Assembly (NCBI RefSeq): GCF_001557535.2
Contig: NZ_CP014306.1
Location: 2,542,001-2,606,000, forward strand
Origin: Burkholderia sp. PAMC 26561
GTDB lineage: Bacteria > Pseudomonadota > Gammaproteobacteria > Burkholderiales > Burkholderiaceae
Direction of reading: 5' to 3'
DNA: 64,000 nt
The notes beneath the pieces were generated by a model. That model saw nothing but the letters and a program-made list of their open reading frames with translations. It did not search any database and had not been told where the DNA came from. Made by a program: the position numbers and the translations under genes. Positions within the stretch are counted from its first letter, which is position 1, and each line of letters starts with the position of its first letter. Below, piece by piece: positions 8,786-16,561 of the stretch.

Positions 8786-10228
8786 GTGACCTCCGACACT
8801 GAAACTCCCGCCAGCCGCCTCGTGATCGATGCGGTGCGCGCGGCGTTAGCCGACGTGTCGACTTCCACCGACAGTCCCATCGCCGTTGCTTTCAGCGGCG
8901 GTCTTGATTCCACCACGCTGCTCGATGCCGCCGTGCGTTGCGCGGGACAGGCTCGCGTCATCGCGTTGCACGTTCATCATGGCCTGAGCCCCAATGCCGA
9001 TGCGTGGGCCGGGCATTGTCATGCGTTCGCCCGCGGGCTGGGCGTGCGGTTTGTATCGCGCCAGGTCGATGTCGTGCGTGAAGGTGGCGAGAGTCTCGAA
9101 GCGGCGGCGAGAGATGCGCGTTATCGAGCGCTCGATGCCTTATGTGAAGAGCAGGGCGCCACCACGCTCTGGCTTGCGCATCACGCCGACGATCAGGCGG
9201 AAACCGTGTTGCTGCAACTGCTGCGCGGCGCCGGTGTGGCGGGGCTCGCCGCCATGGCGCCACAACGCGCCGACGGTCTTTCCGTGCCGCGTGTCCGGCC
9301 CTTGCTGCATGTGTTGAAAGCGCAGCTCGAGCACTATGCGCATCAGCGGGATCTGCGCTGGATCGACGACGAATCCAACGCCGATACCCGTTATGCGCGC
9401 AACGCGTTGCGCCACGATGTCCTTCCCGCGCTCGCCGTGCATTTCCCCGGTTTTCGCGATGCACTTGCGCGCACGGCGTCGCACGCGGCGTCGGCACAAC
9501 GCCTGCTGGATGATCTTGCGCGCATCGATTTGCAATCGGCCGCCCATCCCGACGATGAAAACGCATTGATGTCATCGGCTGTGCTCATGCTCGACGATGA
9601 ACGCGCGATCAACCTCTTGCGCTACTGGATGCGCGTGCTTGGACTGCAGGCGGCATCGACGGCGCGTATTGGCGAGATCCTCCGCCAGTTGCGCGATGCC
9701 GCGGCTTCCCGCGACGGTCATGCGTTGCGCATCGATCATGCGGGACAGTGTTTGCGGGTGTACCGGGATTCCATGTTCTGGGAGACGGGTGACAGCGCCG
9801 ATCCGGCAGATCTCGACAACGGCGCATCATCACCGCGCGCGGCAAGCAGACTCGACTGGAATGGCGAGAGCGTGTGGCGCTTGCCGCAGTGGCGCGGGAC
9901 TTTCGTGTTCTCGCCAGTGACCGACGACGACACCGATACTGCCGGCTCCGTTTCCGAAGCCACTCTGCGCCTGAGCCCGCTCACCGCACGTTCGCGTGCG
10001 GGCGGCGAGCGAGTGAGGATATCGGCAAATGGGCCGAGCCGCACGCTCAAAAACCTGTTTCAGGAGCAGGGAGTGCCGGGATGGAAGCGCGACGTGCCGC
10101 TTCTCTTTTCAGGCGAGACTCTTTTGTTCGTGCCGCTGATCGGGATCAACCGCGCGTGCGAGCGACCCGGCAGCGAAACCGGCCCCCGCTGGCGTATCGC
10201 GTGGCAACCGGATCTGGTGATCGCCTGA
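8786..10228 (+). CDS. tilS: tRNA(Ile)-lysidine synthetase
   Basis: ATP-dependent enzyme that converts cytidine 34 of tRNA-Ile(CAU) to lysidine, changing both codon reading and charging; essential. 480 aa. The PP-loop motif AFSGGLDSTTLLD sits at about residues 33-45 and the second signature ADDQAETVLLQLLRGAG near 135-150. The C-terminal TilS substrate-binding domain is clear: GGERVRISANGPSRTLKNLF followed by GVPGWKRDVPLLF. Start is GTG at 8786; it directly follows accA and is probably cotranscribed. The mid-region (residues 330-375) is poorly conserved and rich in Asp, as is usual for this protein. Confidence 0.95.
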   Translation: MTSDTETPASRLVIDAVRAALADVSTSTDSPIAVAFSGGLDSTTLLDAAVRCAGQARVIALHVHHGLSPNADAWAGHCHAFARGLGVRFVSRQVDVVREGGESLEAAARDARYRALDALCEEQGATTLWLAHHADDQAETVLLQLLRGAGVAGLAAMAPQRADGLSVPRVRPLLHVLKAQLEHYAHQRDLRWIDDESNADTRYARNALRHDVLPALAVHFPGFRDALARTASHAASAQRLLDDLARIDLQSAAHPDDENALMSSAVLMLDDERAINLLRYWMRVLGLQAASTARIGEILRQLRDAAASRDGHALRIDHAGQCLRVYRDSMFWETGDSADPADLDNGASSPRAASRLDWNGESVWRLPQWRGTFVFSPVTDDDTDTAGSVSEATLRLSPLTARSRAGGERVRISANGPSRTLKNLFQEQGVPGWKRDVPLLFSGETLLFVPLIGINRACERPGSETGPRWRIAWQPDLVIA

Positions 10229-10620
10229 CCCGTCGAGCGGTCCAGGCATCATCTGCCGGTCGGTAATTTTCTCCCTTCCTGCGGATTCCGACGCCGTCAT
10301 GCCACGTAGGAAACGGCCGTTCCAGCTTGTGTTTTAGGCCTCGATCGGGTACGTTTACCGGTTTCCCGCTACGCCTTTCAAGCAGCTTTTCCGTCCAGAA
10401 GACGCGTTTTTGGCCGCTGGAATCGCATTTTGCGTGTGAGCGAACCTTGCGCGCGCGGCGTCCGCGTTTCGTCGTCACGCTTAAGTCGTCGATCGCACCT
10501 ATCCAGATTCCGCCCGGACTCACGCTCAAGGCGGGCTTCTGTTGCAATACGTGAACCACGTGCGGTACGCGGCGCATTACACGGCGCGCAGCGCGGCTTT
10601 TCCTCCAGTTCAAAACGACA
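10229..10620. other. Intergenic region tilS-lysC
   Basis: 392 bases with no supportable gene. It should contain the lysC promoter. Near its 3' end is the inverted repeat ACGTG-AAC-CACGT (10549-10561). I see no lysine-riboswitch-like architecture and no open frame with protein-like composition. Confidence 0.5.
10549..10561. promoter_or_regulatory. ACGTG inverted repeat upstream of lysC
   Basis: ACGTGAACCACGT, perfect five-base arms around AAC, 59 bases before the lysC ATG. It shares GTGAACCACGTG with the element upstream of cysS (5007-5021). Confidence 0.35.
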
Positions 10621-11871
10621 ATGGCACTCATCGTACATAAATACGGCGGCACTTCGATGGGCTCGGTCGAGCGCATCAAGAACGTCGCCAGGCGCGTCGC
10701 CAAATGGCACAAGGCAGGCCACAAGCTGGTCGTCGTCCCGTCGGCCATGTCCGGCGAAACGAACCGCCTGCTCGGCCTCGCGCGCGAAATCACCGCGAAC
10801 CCCGACCCGCGCGAGCTCGACATGATCGCCTCCACGGGTGAACAGGTAAGCGTCGGCCTCTTGGCTATCGCATTGCAGGCCGAAGGCCTCGAAGCGGTCA
10901 GCTACGCCGGCTGGCAGGTTCCCATCAAGACGGACAGCGCATTCACGAAGGCACGGATCAGCGAGATCGACGGCACGCGCGTGCTCGCCGATCTCGATGC
11001 AGGCAAGGTCGTCGTGATCACGGGCTTCCAGGGCGTCGATCCGGAAGGCCATATTGCAACGCTCGGACGCGGCGGTTCGGATACGTCGGCGGTGGCCATT
11101 GCGGCGGCATTGAAAGCCGACGAATGCCTGATTTACACGGACGTCGACGGCGTCTACACCACAGACCCGCGCGTGGTGGAAGAGGCGCGCCGGCTGGATC
11201 GTGTGACGTTTGAAGAAATGCTGGAAATGGCGAGCCTCGGATCGAAGGTGTTGCAGATCCGTTCGGTGGAATTCGCGGGTAAATATCAGGTGAAGACACG
11301 GGTGCTGTCGAGCCTGACGGACCCCTTGATTCCGCTCGAAACCGAAATGTGCTCGGGCACCCTGATTACTTTTGAAGAAGACGAGACCATGGAAAAAGCT
11401 GTTATCTCGGGCATTGCATTCCAGCGCGACGAAGCGCGTATTGCCGTGATGGGCGTGCCTGATAAGCCAGGTATTGCGTACCAGATCCTGGGCCCGGTGG
11501 CGGATGCGAACATCGACATCGACATGATCATCCAGAACACGAGCGTGGACGGCAAGACCGACTTCACGTTCACGGTGGGCCGCGGCGATTACGCGCGCGC
11601 CATGGATATCCTGACAAACCAGGTGAAGGAACATGTGAAGGCCGAGCAGGTACGCGGCGACCCCAAGGTGTCGAAGGTGTCGGTCGTGGGCGTGGGCATG
11701 CGTTCGCACGTGGGCATTGCCAGCACGATGTTCCGGACGCTGGCGGAAGAGGGCATCAACATCCAGATGATCTCGACGTCCGAGATCAAGATTTCGGTGC
11801 TCATCGACGAGAAGTACACCGAGCTCGCCGTGCGGGCGTTGCACAAGGTGTTCGAACTCGATCGCGCTTGA
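10621..11871 (+). CDS. lysC: Aspartate kinase
   Basis: Phosphorylates aspartate, the entry step to lysine, DAP, threonine and methionine. 416 aa, the length of the monofunctional bacterial aspartokinase. Kinase domain: KYGGTSMGSVERI (7-19), GFQGVDPEGHIATLGRGGSD (about 135-154, nucleotide and Asp site) and DVDGVYTTDPRVV. C-terminal tandem ACT domains begin with AVISGIAFQRDEARIAVMGV and repeat with KVSVVGVGMRSHVGIASTMF, the usual site for feedback control by lysine/threonine. The DAP genes dapE, dapD and dapC lie at the far end of this window, so two parts of the same pathway are present but not linked in an operon. Confidence 0.96.
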   Translation: MALIVHKYGGTSMGSVERIKNVARRVAKWHKAGHKLVVVPSAMSGETNRLLGLAREITANPDPRELDMIASTGEQVSVGLLAIALQAEGLEAVSYAGWQVPIKTDSAFTKARISEIDGTRVLADLDAGKVVVITGFQGVDPEGHIATLGRGGSDTSAVAIAAALKADECLIYTDVDGVYTTDPRVVEEARRLDRVTFEEMLEMASLGSKVLQIRSVEFAGKYQVKTRVLSSLTDPLIPLETEMCSGTLITFEEDETMEKAVISGIAFQRDEARIAVMGVPDKPGIAYQILGPVADANIDIDMIIQNTSVDGKTDFTFTVGRGDYARAMDILTNQVKEHVKAEQVRGDPKVSKVSVVGVGMRSHVGIASTMFRTLAEEGINIQMISTSEIKISVLIDEKYTELAVRALHKVFELDRA

Positions 11872-11985
11872 ATTGCAAATGGGTGAATGAATAGCGCGTT
11901 AGCCGGGGTGTTTGTTACCGTTTTGAGGGCTTGATGTGTCGTCCTTCAACGCACTCTCAGATACGAAAATTTTTGTCTCATGAAA

Positions 11986-12014
11986 TTGACCCGCAGCCGC
12001 TAACCCGCTATGAT
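11986..12014 (+). promoter_or_regulatory. Sigma-70 promoter of the tRNA-Ser gene
   Basis: TTGACC (11986-11991) and TATGAT (12009-12014) are separated by 17 bases and placed 41 bases before the mature tRNA 5' end, an excellent match to a strong housekeeping promoter. Confidence 0.75.
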
Positions 12015-12055
12015 CTTGGCTTCGTCGCGTTGACTCCCGCGCGGCAGAAAGTGCA

Positions 12056-12149
12056 GGAGACGTGGCCGAGAGGTTGAAGGTACTCCCCTGCTAAGGGAGC
12101 ATCTGGGCTAAAACCTGGATCGAGGGTTCGAATCCCTCCGTCTCCGCCA
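12056..12149 (+). tRNA. tRNA-Ser (anticodon GCT)
   Basis: Class II tRNA with encoded CCA. Acceptor GGAGACG pairs with CGTCTCC; the anticodon loop is CTGCTAA flanked by CTCCC/GGGAG; a long variable arm follows; the T-arm carries GGTTCGAATCC. Reads AGC/AGU serine codons. Preceded by a near-consensus promoter and followed by a strong terminator, so it is a monocistronic tRNA unit. Confidence 0.97.
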
Positions 12150-12159
12150 GAAGATGGTC

Positions 12160-12200
12160 AAAACCCCGTAGATCGTCAGATCTACGGGGTTTTGTTTTTT
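12160..12200 (+). terminator. Intrinsic terminator of tRNA-Ser
   Basis: AAAACCCCGTAGATC (12160-12174) pairs perfectly with 12179-12193 over the loop GTCA, and the right arm runs into TTTTGTTTTTT. Stem and T run are classic. It may also end leftward transcription from the regulator gene beyond 12265. Confidence 0.9.
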
Positions 12201-12264
12201 CTGCTGAGCAACGAATCTGCAAGACGCCCCGCAAGGTCTTCTGGCTCGCGGCGGACTTCGCCTC

Positions 12265-12711
12265 TCAAGCAACAGCTTCTTCCTCTTCGTGCTGCCAGCC
12301 TTTCTCGGTTTCACGCATGACGATGGTCAGCACTCTTTCTGTCACATTGAGTGCTTCGACCAGATCCTTGACCTTCTGATTGCCACCCACGTGTTCCATG
12401 TAGATGGCCCGCATGGCGAAGTCGGCCAGCTTGGGCAGCGGAACGTGCTTCTTTTCCCACTTGGCAACGGCCTGATCGGTTACGCCCATCAAGCGTCCAA
12501 CCGACGTCTGCGATAAACACAGCGCTTGCCGAAGATAGCGAAACTCTTCGGCGGTAAGCGGTGAACGCTTGCTTGCAAGCGCGAGGCAGATTGCCCGGAT
12601 CAGGCCATCCAGGTCGTGAAACGAAACGCCCGGGCCAAACTCGGTGTCGTGCTCTTCGTATCCGTTCGCGACGACAATGTTGGTCAAGCCGCCATCGGTA
12701 TAGGTGTACAT
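12265..12711 (-). CDS. Helix-turn-helix regulator, MqsA-like antitoxin lacking the zinc cysteines (putative)
   Basis: 148 aa from the ATG at 12711 (MYTYTDGGLTNIVVANGYEE). Residues 1-50 resemble the N-terminal region of MqsA/YgiT-type antitoxins but the CxxC zinc motifs are missing. Residues 50-110 form an XRE-type HTH: LTAEEFRYLRQALCLSQTSV then GRLMGVTDQAVAKWEKKH. The tail is acidic (HEEEEAVA). It lies downstream of, and seven bases from, the DUF4258 gene, whose stop codon is embedded in its ribosome site (GAGGAGTAG), so the two are translationally linked. Toxin-first order with a DNA-binding partner matches HigBA/MqsRA operons. The antitoxin role is inferred. Confidence 0.72.
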   Translation of the reverse strand: MYTYTDGGLTNIVVANGYEEHDTEFGPGVSFHDLDGLIRAICLALASKRSPLTAEEFRYLRQALCLSQTSVGRLMGVTDQAVAKWEKKHVPLPKLADFAMRAIYMEHVGGNQKVKDLVEALNVTERVLTIVMRETEKGWQHEEEEAVA

Positions 12712-12718
12712 TTTTTTT

Positions 12719-13024
12719 CTACTCCTCTCTATCTTTGTCGAACGCAGTGACAACTATGGTTTGCGTCGCGCCCATGCCGGCTACTGCCGCAATGACCTTG
12801 ATCTCGTCCCCGCCACAGTCGTACTCCATCCGGCACTTCATGTTGCCGCCTGGCGTCTGCACGGGTGGACGCACTATATGTCCTCGACGCAGCGTTTCCA
12901 GCACCATTGCTTTCGTGATGCGTCGTGCTGTCATCATCTCGTCGGCATGTCTGGTAAAGATCACGTTGATGGTGCTTTGCGCTATCTCATGAATGAGCTT
13001 TTCCCAATCGCGGTTGGTTGCCAT
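12719..13024 (-). CDS. DUF4258-type small protein, candidate toxin
   Basis: 101 aa. Contains the DUF4258 pattern: FTRHADEMMTARRITKAMVL (about 23-42) with an Arg-His pair after a beta strand, RRGHI, then the strands MKCRMEYDCGGDEIKVIAAV and QTIVVTAF. DUF4258 proteins are small BECR-like folds often found beside HTH regulators and proposed as RNase-type toxins; activity here is not shown. The start codon directly abuts a perfect inverted repeat that also contains the promoter -10, leaving no Shine-Dalgarno, so the message is probably leaderless or nearly so. Cotranscribed with the HTH gene downstream. Confidence 0.7.
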   Translation of the reverse strand: MATNRDWEKLIHEIAQSTINVIFTRHADEMMTARRITKAMVLETLRRGHIVRPPVQTPGGNMKCRMEYDCGGDEIKVIAAVAGMGATQTIVVTAFDKDREE

Positions 13025-13064
13025 AATCTATAAAAAGTATAGATTGATGCGATTCAAAACGCAA
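13025..13064 (-). promoter_or_regulatory. Promoter and operator of the candidate toxin-antitoxin operon
   Basis: Read leftward: -35 TTGCGT (13059-13064), 17-base spacer, -10 TATACT (13036-13041). AATCTATA (13025-13032) and TATAGATT (13038-13045) make a perfect 8-bp inverted repeat with a 5-base spacer that overlaps the -10 and ends at the base next to the start codon. The layout is that of an autorepressed toxin-antitoxin promoter; the binding protein is presumably the HTH partner. Confidence 0.65.
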
Positions 13065-13239
13065 CCGAAATTTTCATGTCGGTTGCCTCGCCCGCGCCGA
13101 GGCTTGACCTATACACTCGCCGGTTTCAAGCATTTTCGGCAAGTAATAATTCTGCAAATTAGATTGGGATGTGACCACGCGAGCTCTCGCGCAGCACGTT
13201 GCAGCCATCGATGATTTTGCTTCGCAGAGCGACGGAGTT

Positions 13240-14031
13240 TTATCGCTTCAACGCTGCGGCTGTTGCTTCATCGGCGGGAAAGAACATCTCGATGGCAAGC
13301 TCCGACAGCGTCACATCGACCGGTGTGCCAAATACCAGCGTCGTCGTGATAAACGATAGACGTCCGGCCGTGGTATTCAACACGAACGGAATGGCGATGG
13401 ACGATTCCATCGTCCGGTCTTCGTTCGAGGCGCCCGGATAGCTCGATAACTCGTCGCGCAATGCGATGAGTTGCACGTCGCCGCTCACCCGTATCTGGCC
13501 GTCGAGCCGTTCGAGCAGATGCCTTCGCCACTGCCCGAGATTCGCGATCTTCGACGCAAGCCCGTTCGGATGCAGGCTCAACCGCAGCACGTTGACCGGT
13601 GGCTCGAGCAGCGCAGGATCAGCACTGGCGACAAGCGCTGCGACCGCACCATTTGCCGAAATCAGATTCCAGTGCCGGTCGATTGCCAGCGCCGGGTAGG
13701 GATCGTGTCCCTTCAACACTTGCTCGACGGCGAGCCTTGCGGGCGCCATCGATTGATCTTCGAGTGAGCGTTCCCGGAACACCGGCGCAAAGCCGGCTGC
13801 CGTGAGTAATTGATTGCGCTCGCGCAGCGGAACATCGAGGTATTCGGCGAGACGCAACACCATCGCGCGGCTTGGCGAGGCTCGGCCGGTTTCGATAAAG
13901 CTCAGATGCCGGCTCGAGATCTCTGCTTCGTTGGCAAGCAAAAGCTGGCTCATGCGCCGCCGTTCGCGCCAATGCTTGATCAACGTGCCGATAGGTACGG
14001 CCGACACGGCCGTCGAGGTCAGAGTGTTCAT
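13240..14031 (-). CDS. XRE-family regulator with MmyB-like sensor domain
   Basis: 263 aa. N-terminal HTH: IGTLIKHWRERRRMSQLLLA then EISSRHLSFIETGRASPSRA (about 16-60). The rest matches MmyB-like ligand-binding regions: FAPVFRERSLEDQSMAPARL, PYPALAIDRHWNLISANGAV and LRLSLHPNGLASKIANLGQW are family hallmarks (a PAS-like pocket thought to bind a fatty-acid-like ligand). It is divergent from the double NTF2-fold gene with 140 bases between them, so it most likely controls that gene and itself. The exact inducer is unknown. Confidence 0.88.
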   Translation of the reverse strand: MNTLTSTAVSAVPIGTLIKHWRERRRMSQLLLANEAEISSRHLSFIETGRASPSRAMVLRLAEYLDVPLRERNQLLTAAGFAPVFRERSLEDQSMAPARLAVEQVLKGHDPYPALAIDRHWNLISANGAVAALVASADPALLEPPVNVLRLSLHPNGLASKIANLGQWRRHLLERLDGQIRVSGDVQLIALRDELSSYPGASNEDRTMESSIAIPFVLNTTAGRLSFITTTLVFGTPVDVTLSELAIEMFFPADEATAAALKR

Positions 14032-14171
14032 GTCCTTACCTTAGCAAAGCGCCGTGCACGCGGCCATTACCTCTCGCGTAATCGACGCGCCGCGCGCCTC
14101 TCCCGATCATGACTTCCACGCCGTGCCAATCCGGTTCGGCCGCAAGTCAGTCACGTTGAAAACAGGAGAGC

Positions 14172-14900
14172 ATGATGACCGAGCATGAGGTTCTGGTAGG
14201 CCGTTATATCGATGCCTGGAATGAGACGGATATGTCACGTCGCGAAGCGCTTGCTGCGCAGGTGTTGCAAGAAAACGGGCGCTACACCGACCCGATGATG
14301 AACAGCACCGGCCCCAAGGGCTTCGCCGGCATGATCGGTGCGTTCCAGGCGGCCATGCCGGGCTTGAAGTTCGAGCGTATTGGCAAGATAGATGCGACGG
14401 GACAAGTGGTGCGCTTCAGCTGGCGTCTGATCGATGCAACCGGGCGGCAGTTTGCAAGCGGCACGGATATAGGCTATTTCGGCATGGATGGACGCTTCGC
14501 CAGCATTACGGGCTTTATCGACAGTGCGTTGATGGGCCGCGACTGGAGTGTCGAGAAGTACGCAGCGTTCTGGGCGGCGCCGGATTTCAGCAAGCCGTCG
14601 GACGAACTGGCCGCGGATATCGAAGGATATTGGCCGGGGCTCGATACACCGCTGAAGGGCGTCGAAGCGTATGTTTGTCCGCTGCATGAACTGCTCCGGC
14701 GGGTTCCCGATTTCAGCCTCGAAGTCGCAGACTACGCAGGCCGCGGCGACACGGTTTTCATTCGATGGATCGCGACGGGTACGCACGAAGGTTTGCCACT
14801 GCGTTTCGAAGGCGTGGACTGCGTCCGGCACAAGGACGGTCAGGTCCATGAAAACCGCATCTTTTGCGACCACCCGCTGGTGCTTTCGTTGAACCGCTAA
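14172..14900 (+). CDS. Double SnoaL/NTF2-fold protein
   Basis: 242 aa, cytoplasmic (no signal). It contains two NTF2-like units: residues 1-120 (VGRYIDAWNETDMSRREAL, then GRYTDPM, ending with SITGFID) and about 130-240 (a second copy around GVEAYVCPLHELLRRVPDFS, FIRWIATGTHEG and NRIFCDHPLVLS). Single-domain relatives bind small hydrophobic molecules or act as isomerases; no catalytic residue can be assigned here. Ribosome site AGGAGAG precedes two adjacent ATGs (14172, 14175). Regulated probably by the divergent MmyB-like repressor; genes in this arrangement are commonly of unknown physiological role. Confidence 0.82.
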   Translation: MMTEHEVLVGRYIDAWNETDMSRREALAAQVLQENGRYTDPMMNSTGPKGFAGMIGAFQAAMPGLKFERIGKIDATGQVVRFSWRLIDATGRQFASGTDIGYFGMDGRFASITGFIDSALMGRDWSVEKYAAFWAAPDFSKPSDELAADIEGYWPGLDTPLKGVEAYVCPLHELLRRVPDFSLEVADYAGRGDTVFIRWIATGTHEGLPLRFEGVDCVRHKDGQVHENRIFCDHPLVLSLNR

Positions 14901-14917
14901 AAGGCTGTGGTCAGCGG

Positions 14918-15289
14918 TTATACATCGCCCAGGACGTCATCCTGATCCACGTCGATATCCGGCTGTCCGCGCACCGTGCGGCGCTTTTGCTGTACGTGAT
15001 AGGCGCTCAGGACGGCGTGGACGACCATGTCCAGCGCCGGCTTCGCAATGCCTTGCTTGTCGGTCCAGACCTTCGGCGTGAGCGCGCCGGCGAGGGAGAC
15101 GCTGTCGCCGTCATCGAGCGCCTGCAGCGCTTCCTTGGCTATATCGTCGAAAGCGATCACGTTGATGAAAAGGCTCTCTCCATCGCCTGCCGTGGCACGA
15201 ACGCGGCATGTGACGAAATGCGTGCCGTGCTGGCCGGTGCGCACTTGCGCAGTACCGTAGAGTCGTCCGGAAACGAGACCGTCGATCAT
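14918..15289 (-). CDS. Single-stranded DNA-binding protein homologue (OB fold)
   Basis: 123 aa from the ATG at 15289, preceded by GAAGGAA at a proper distance. MIDGLVSGRLYGTAQVRTGQ, then FVTCRVRATAGDGESLFINV and DSVSLAGALTPKVWTDKQGI, is the beta-barrel pattern of SSB-type OB folds. It lacks the long Gly/Gln linker and the DDDIPF-type acidic tip of genuine SSB, although it ends with the acidic stretch DIDVDQDDVLGDV. It is therefore an accessory SSB-like protein, not the replicative one. The larger frame upstream of 15289 is not supported. Converges on the double NTF2 gene (17 bases between stops). Confidence 0.8.
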   Translation of the reverse strand: MIDGLVSGRLYGTAQVRTGQHGTHFVTCRVRATAGDGESLFINVIAFDDIAKEALQALDDGDSVSLAGALTPKVWTDKQGIAKPALDMVVHAVLSAYHVQQKRRTVRGQPDIDVDQDDVLGDV

Positions 15290-15641
15290 CGTATGTTCCT
15301 TCGAAATCACGGATTGTCTCACTGGGACTGCGACAGGGCGTGGTAACCGCGCAAGCTTTCGATTTGCAGTGCAAGCGCGCGAACAGCTTGAGTCAAATTT
15401 AGAAGGCGAAAATCGGCGTTCCAAGGCGTTTCTCATGCTGCGACGCATAAGCGCCCGCTAATCATGCCATTCATCCTAAAAAAGCATGCGCGTGCGGTAG
15501 GTAAAGGTATAAGAACCGGACGCGTCAAACACCACTAAAATCACTTATCACTTTAATAATTAAATGCTACGATTATTGAAAGAGGGCGCTCTATGACGTA
15601 ATGGAGTAAAGCCACTAGACCTGAGAGTAATAAGAGAGCGC

Positions 15642-15667
15642 GTTGCCCTGCTTCATAGCAGGGCAAC
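15642..15667. repeat. Hairpin in the AT-rich stretch
   Basis: GTTGCCCTGC and GCAGGGCAAC are perfect 10-base arms around TTCATA. No T run follows directly, so it may be part of a small RNA, a terminator variant or an unrelated inverted repeat. Confidence 0.5.
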
Positions 15668-15992
15668 GATGCTTTACGAGTTAAATGAAAGGCCAGCTTG
15701 GCCGTTGGCTTGGTTTCAGCTGATGGTCCCATGCGCCAGCCTATGCAATCTGCTTATCGGTCATAACCCAAAGCTAAGCGCACTTACACGATAAGGGTGT
15801 TGCCAAGCTCTCCAATGCCTTTACTTCGAACAGCGCTTCCCCCCTTCTGCTGTACCGTTCAGCGCGCTTGTAATGGCTGCATCACGGAAACCGTGATTGA
15901 AAAGAACGTTATAACCAGGATCAGACGCCTTCCCGTTAGGTTGAATGAGCAAGCCTGTTGGCCAGGTTAGCAGATATATCAAATATGGTTGA

Positions 15993-16214
15993 GTGCCGAA
16001 ACATAGTGACGAAAGCGGTAAAAGCCGGTTTGTCCGGGAAGCACTAAAAGAAACTACTGATCAGGCGCGATCGATATACCGTCCCGCGCCAAGCCATCCG
16101 AATTACAACGCGCAAGCAGCCGCATTTCCTCAGGCTGGTATCCCAGATAACACGTCGAACGAATTTGGAGTGCCGGGAAAACATTTGTTATTGGCGAGGC
16201 CCGCTGGAAAATGA
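15993..16214 (+). CDS. Small hypothetical protein (doubtful)
   Basis: 73 aa from a GTG, with no clear ribosome site. The sequence begins MPKHSDESGKSRFVREALKE and continues hydrophilic and proline-containing, with no recognisable domain, signal or membrane segment. It lies in a region whose composition differs from its surroundings. It may be a real small gene or chance; I do not recognise it. Confidence 0.25.
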   Translation: MPKHSDESGKSRFVREALKETTDQARSIYRPAPSHPNYNAQAAAFPQAGIPDNTSNEFGVPGKHLLLARPAGK

Positions 16215-16561
16215 CGGCAGTGTCTTAAGTCACAGCCATCAATAACGGGAAACGGTGGGAAACTTTAGCGGCAAGCTCAATCACGTTCGAACAGTGTGCG
16301 CCGACCGACCTGCAGGCGGGACGGTGTGCGCAGAACTGGCGGCGCTCGTCAGGGCTGCGACAGACCAAGTGCCACTTCCGGTCGTGAGGCAGAGGGGCGG
16401 CGCTGCTTTCCCACGCCAAGCCCCCGCACATCGGGCGAACCGCTGAAATTTTATGTCACATCCGGTCGGTAGTCGTAATTCGGGGTTACTGCGTTGAAAC
16501 ACTACCCGGAGATCGTTCAGCTAAGATTTCCATAACAACATTCCGTTGAGGTGGTCTTCAA

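Larger units (their letters stand above)
15290..16561. other. 1.27-kb region without a convincing gene, AT-rich in its left half
   Basis: The stretch 15520-16010 is visibly richer in A and T than its surroundings and has many stops in all frames. It holds a 10-bp hairpin (15642-15667) and a small perfect inverted repeat ATCACGG-AAA-CCGTGAT (15881-15897). A leftward frame ending at 15821 runs open for roughly 80 codons with protein-like content (GLLIQPNGKASDPGYNVLFN) but has no ATG or GTG start; it may be a decayed gene fragment. A short rightward frame at 15993-16214 is listed separately. Otherwise I see nothing. Confidence 0.5.

Noticed and set aside
10229..10620. Lysine riboswitch before lysC
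   Set aside because: No matching architecture or conserved junction sequence was seen, and lysine riboswitches are not typical of this bacterial group.
10378..11844. Minus-strand frame of 488 codons
   Set aside because: Antisense to lysC; no recognisable domain.
12056..13064. Genomic island integrated at tRNA-Ser
   Set aside because: The candidate toxin-antitoxin pair lies next to the tRNA, but I found no integrase and no direct repeat of the tRNA 3' end further along the accessory region.
15821..16060. Leftward protein-coding frame in the AT-rich stretch
   Set aside because: Protein-like in content but lacks an ATG or GTG start and a ribosome site; kept only as a possible relic within the region description.
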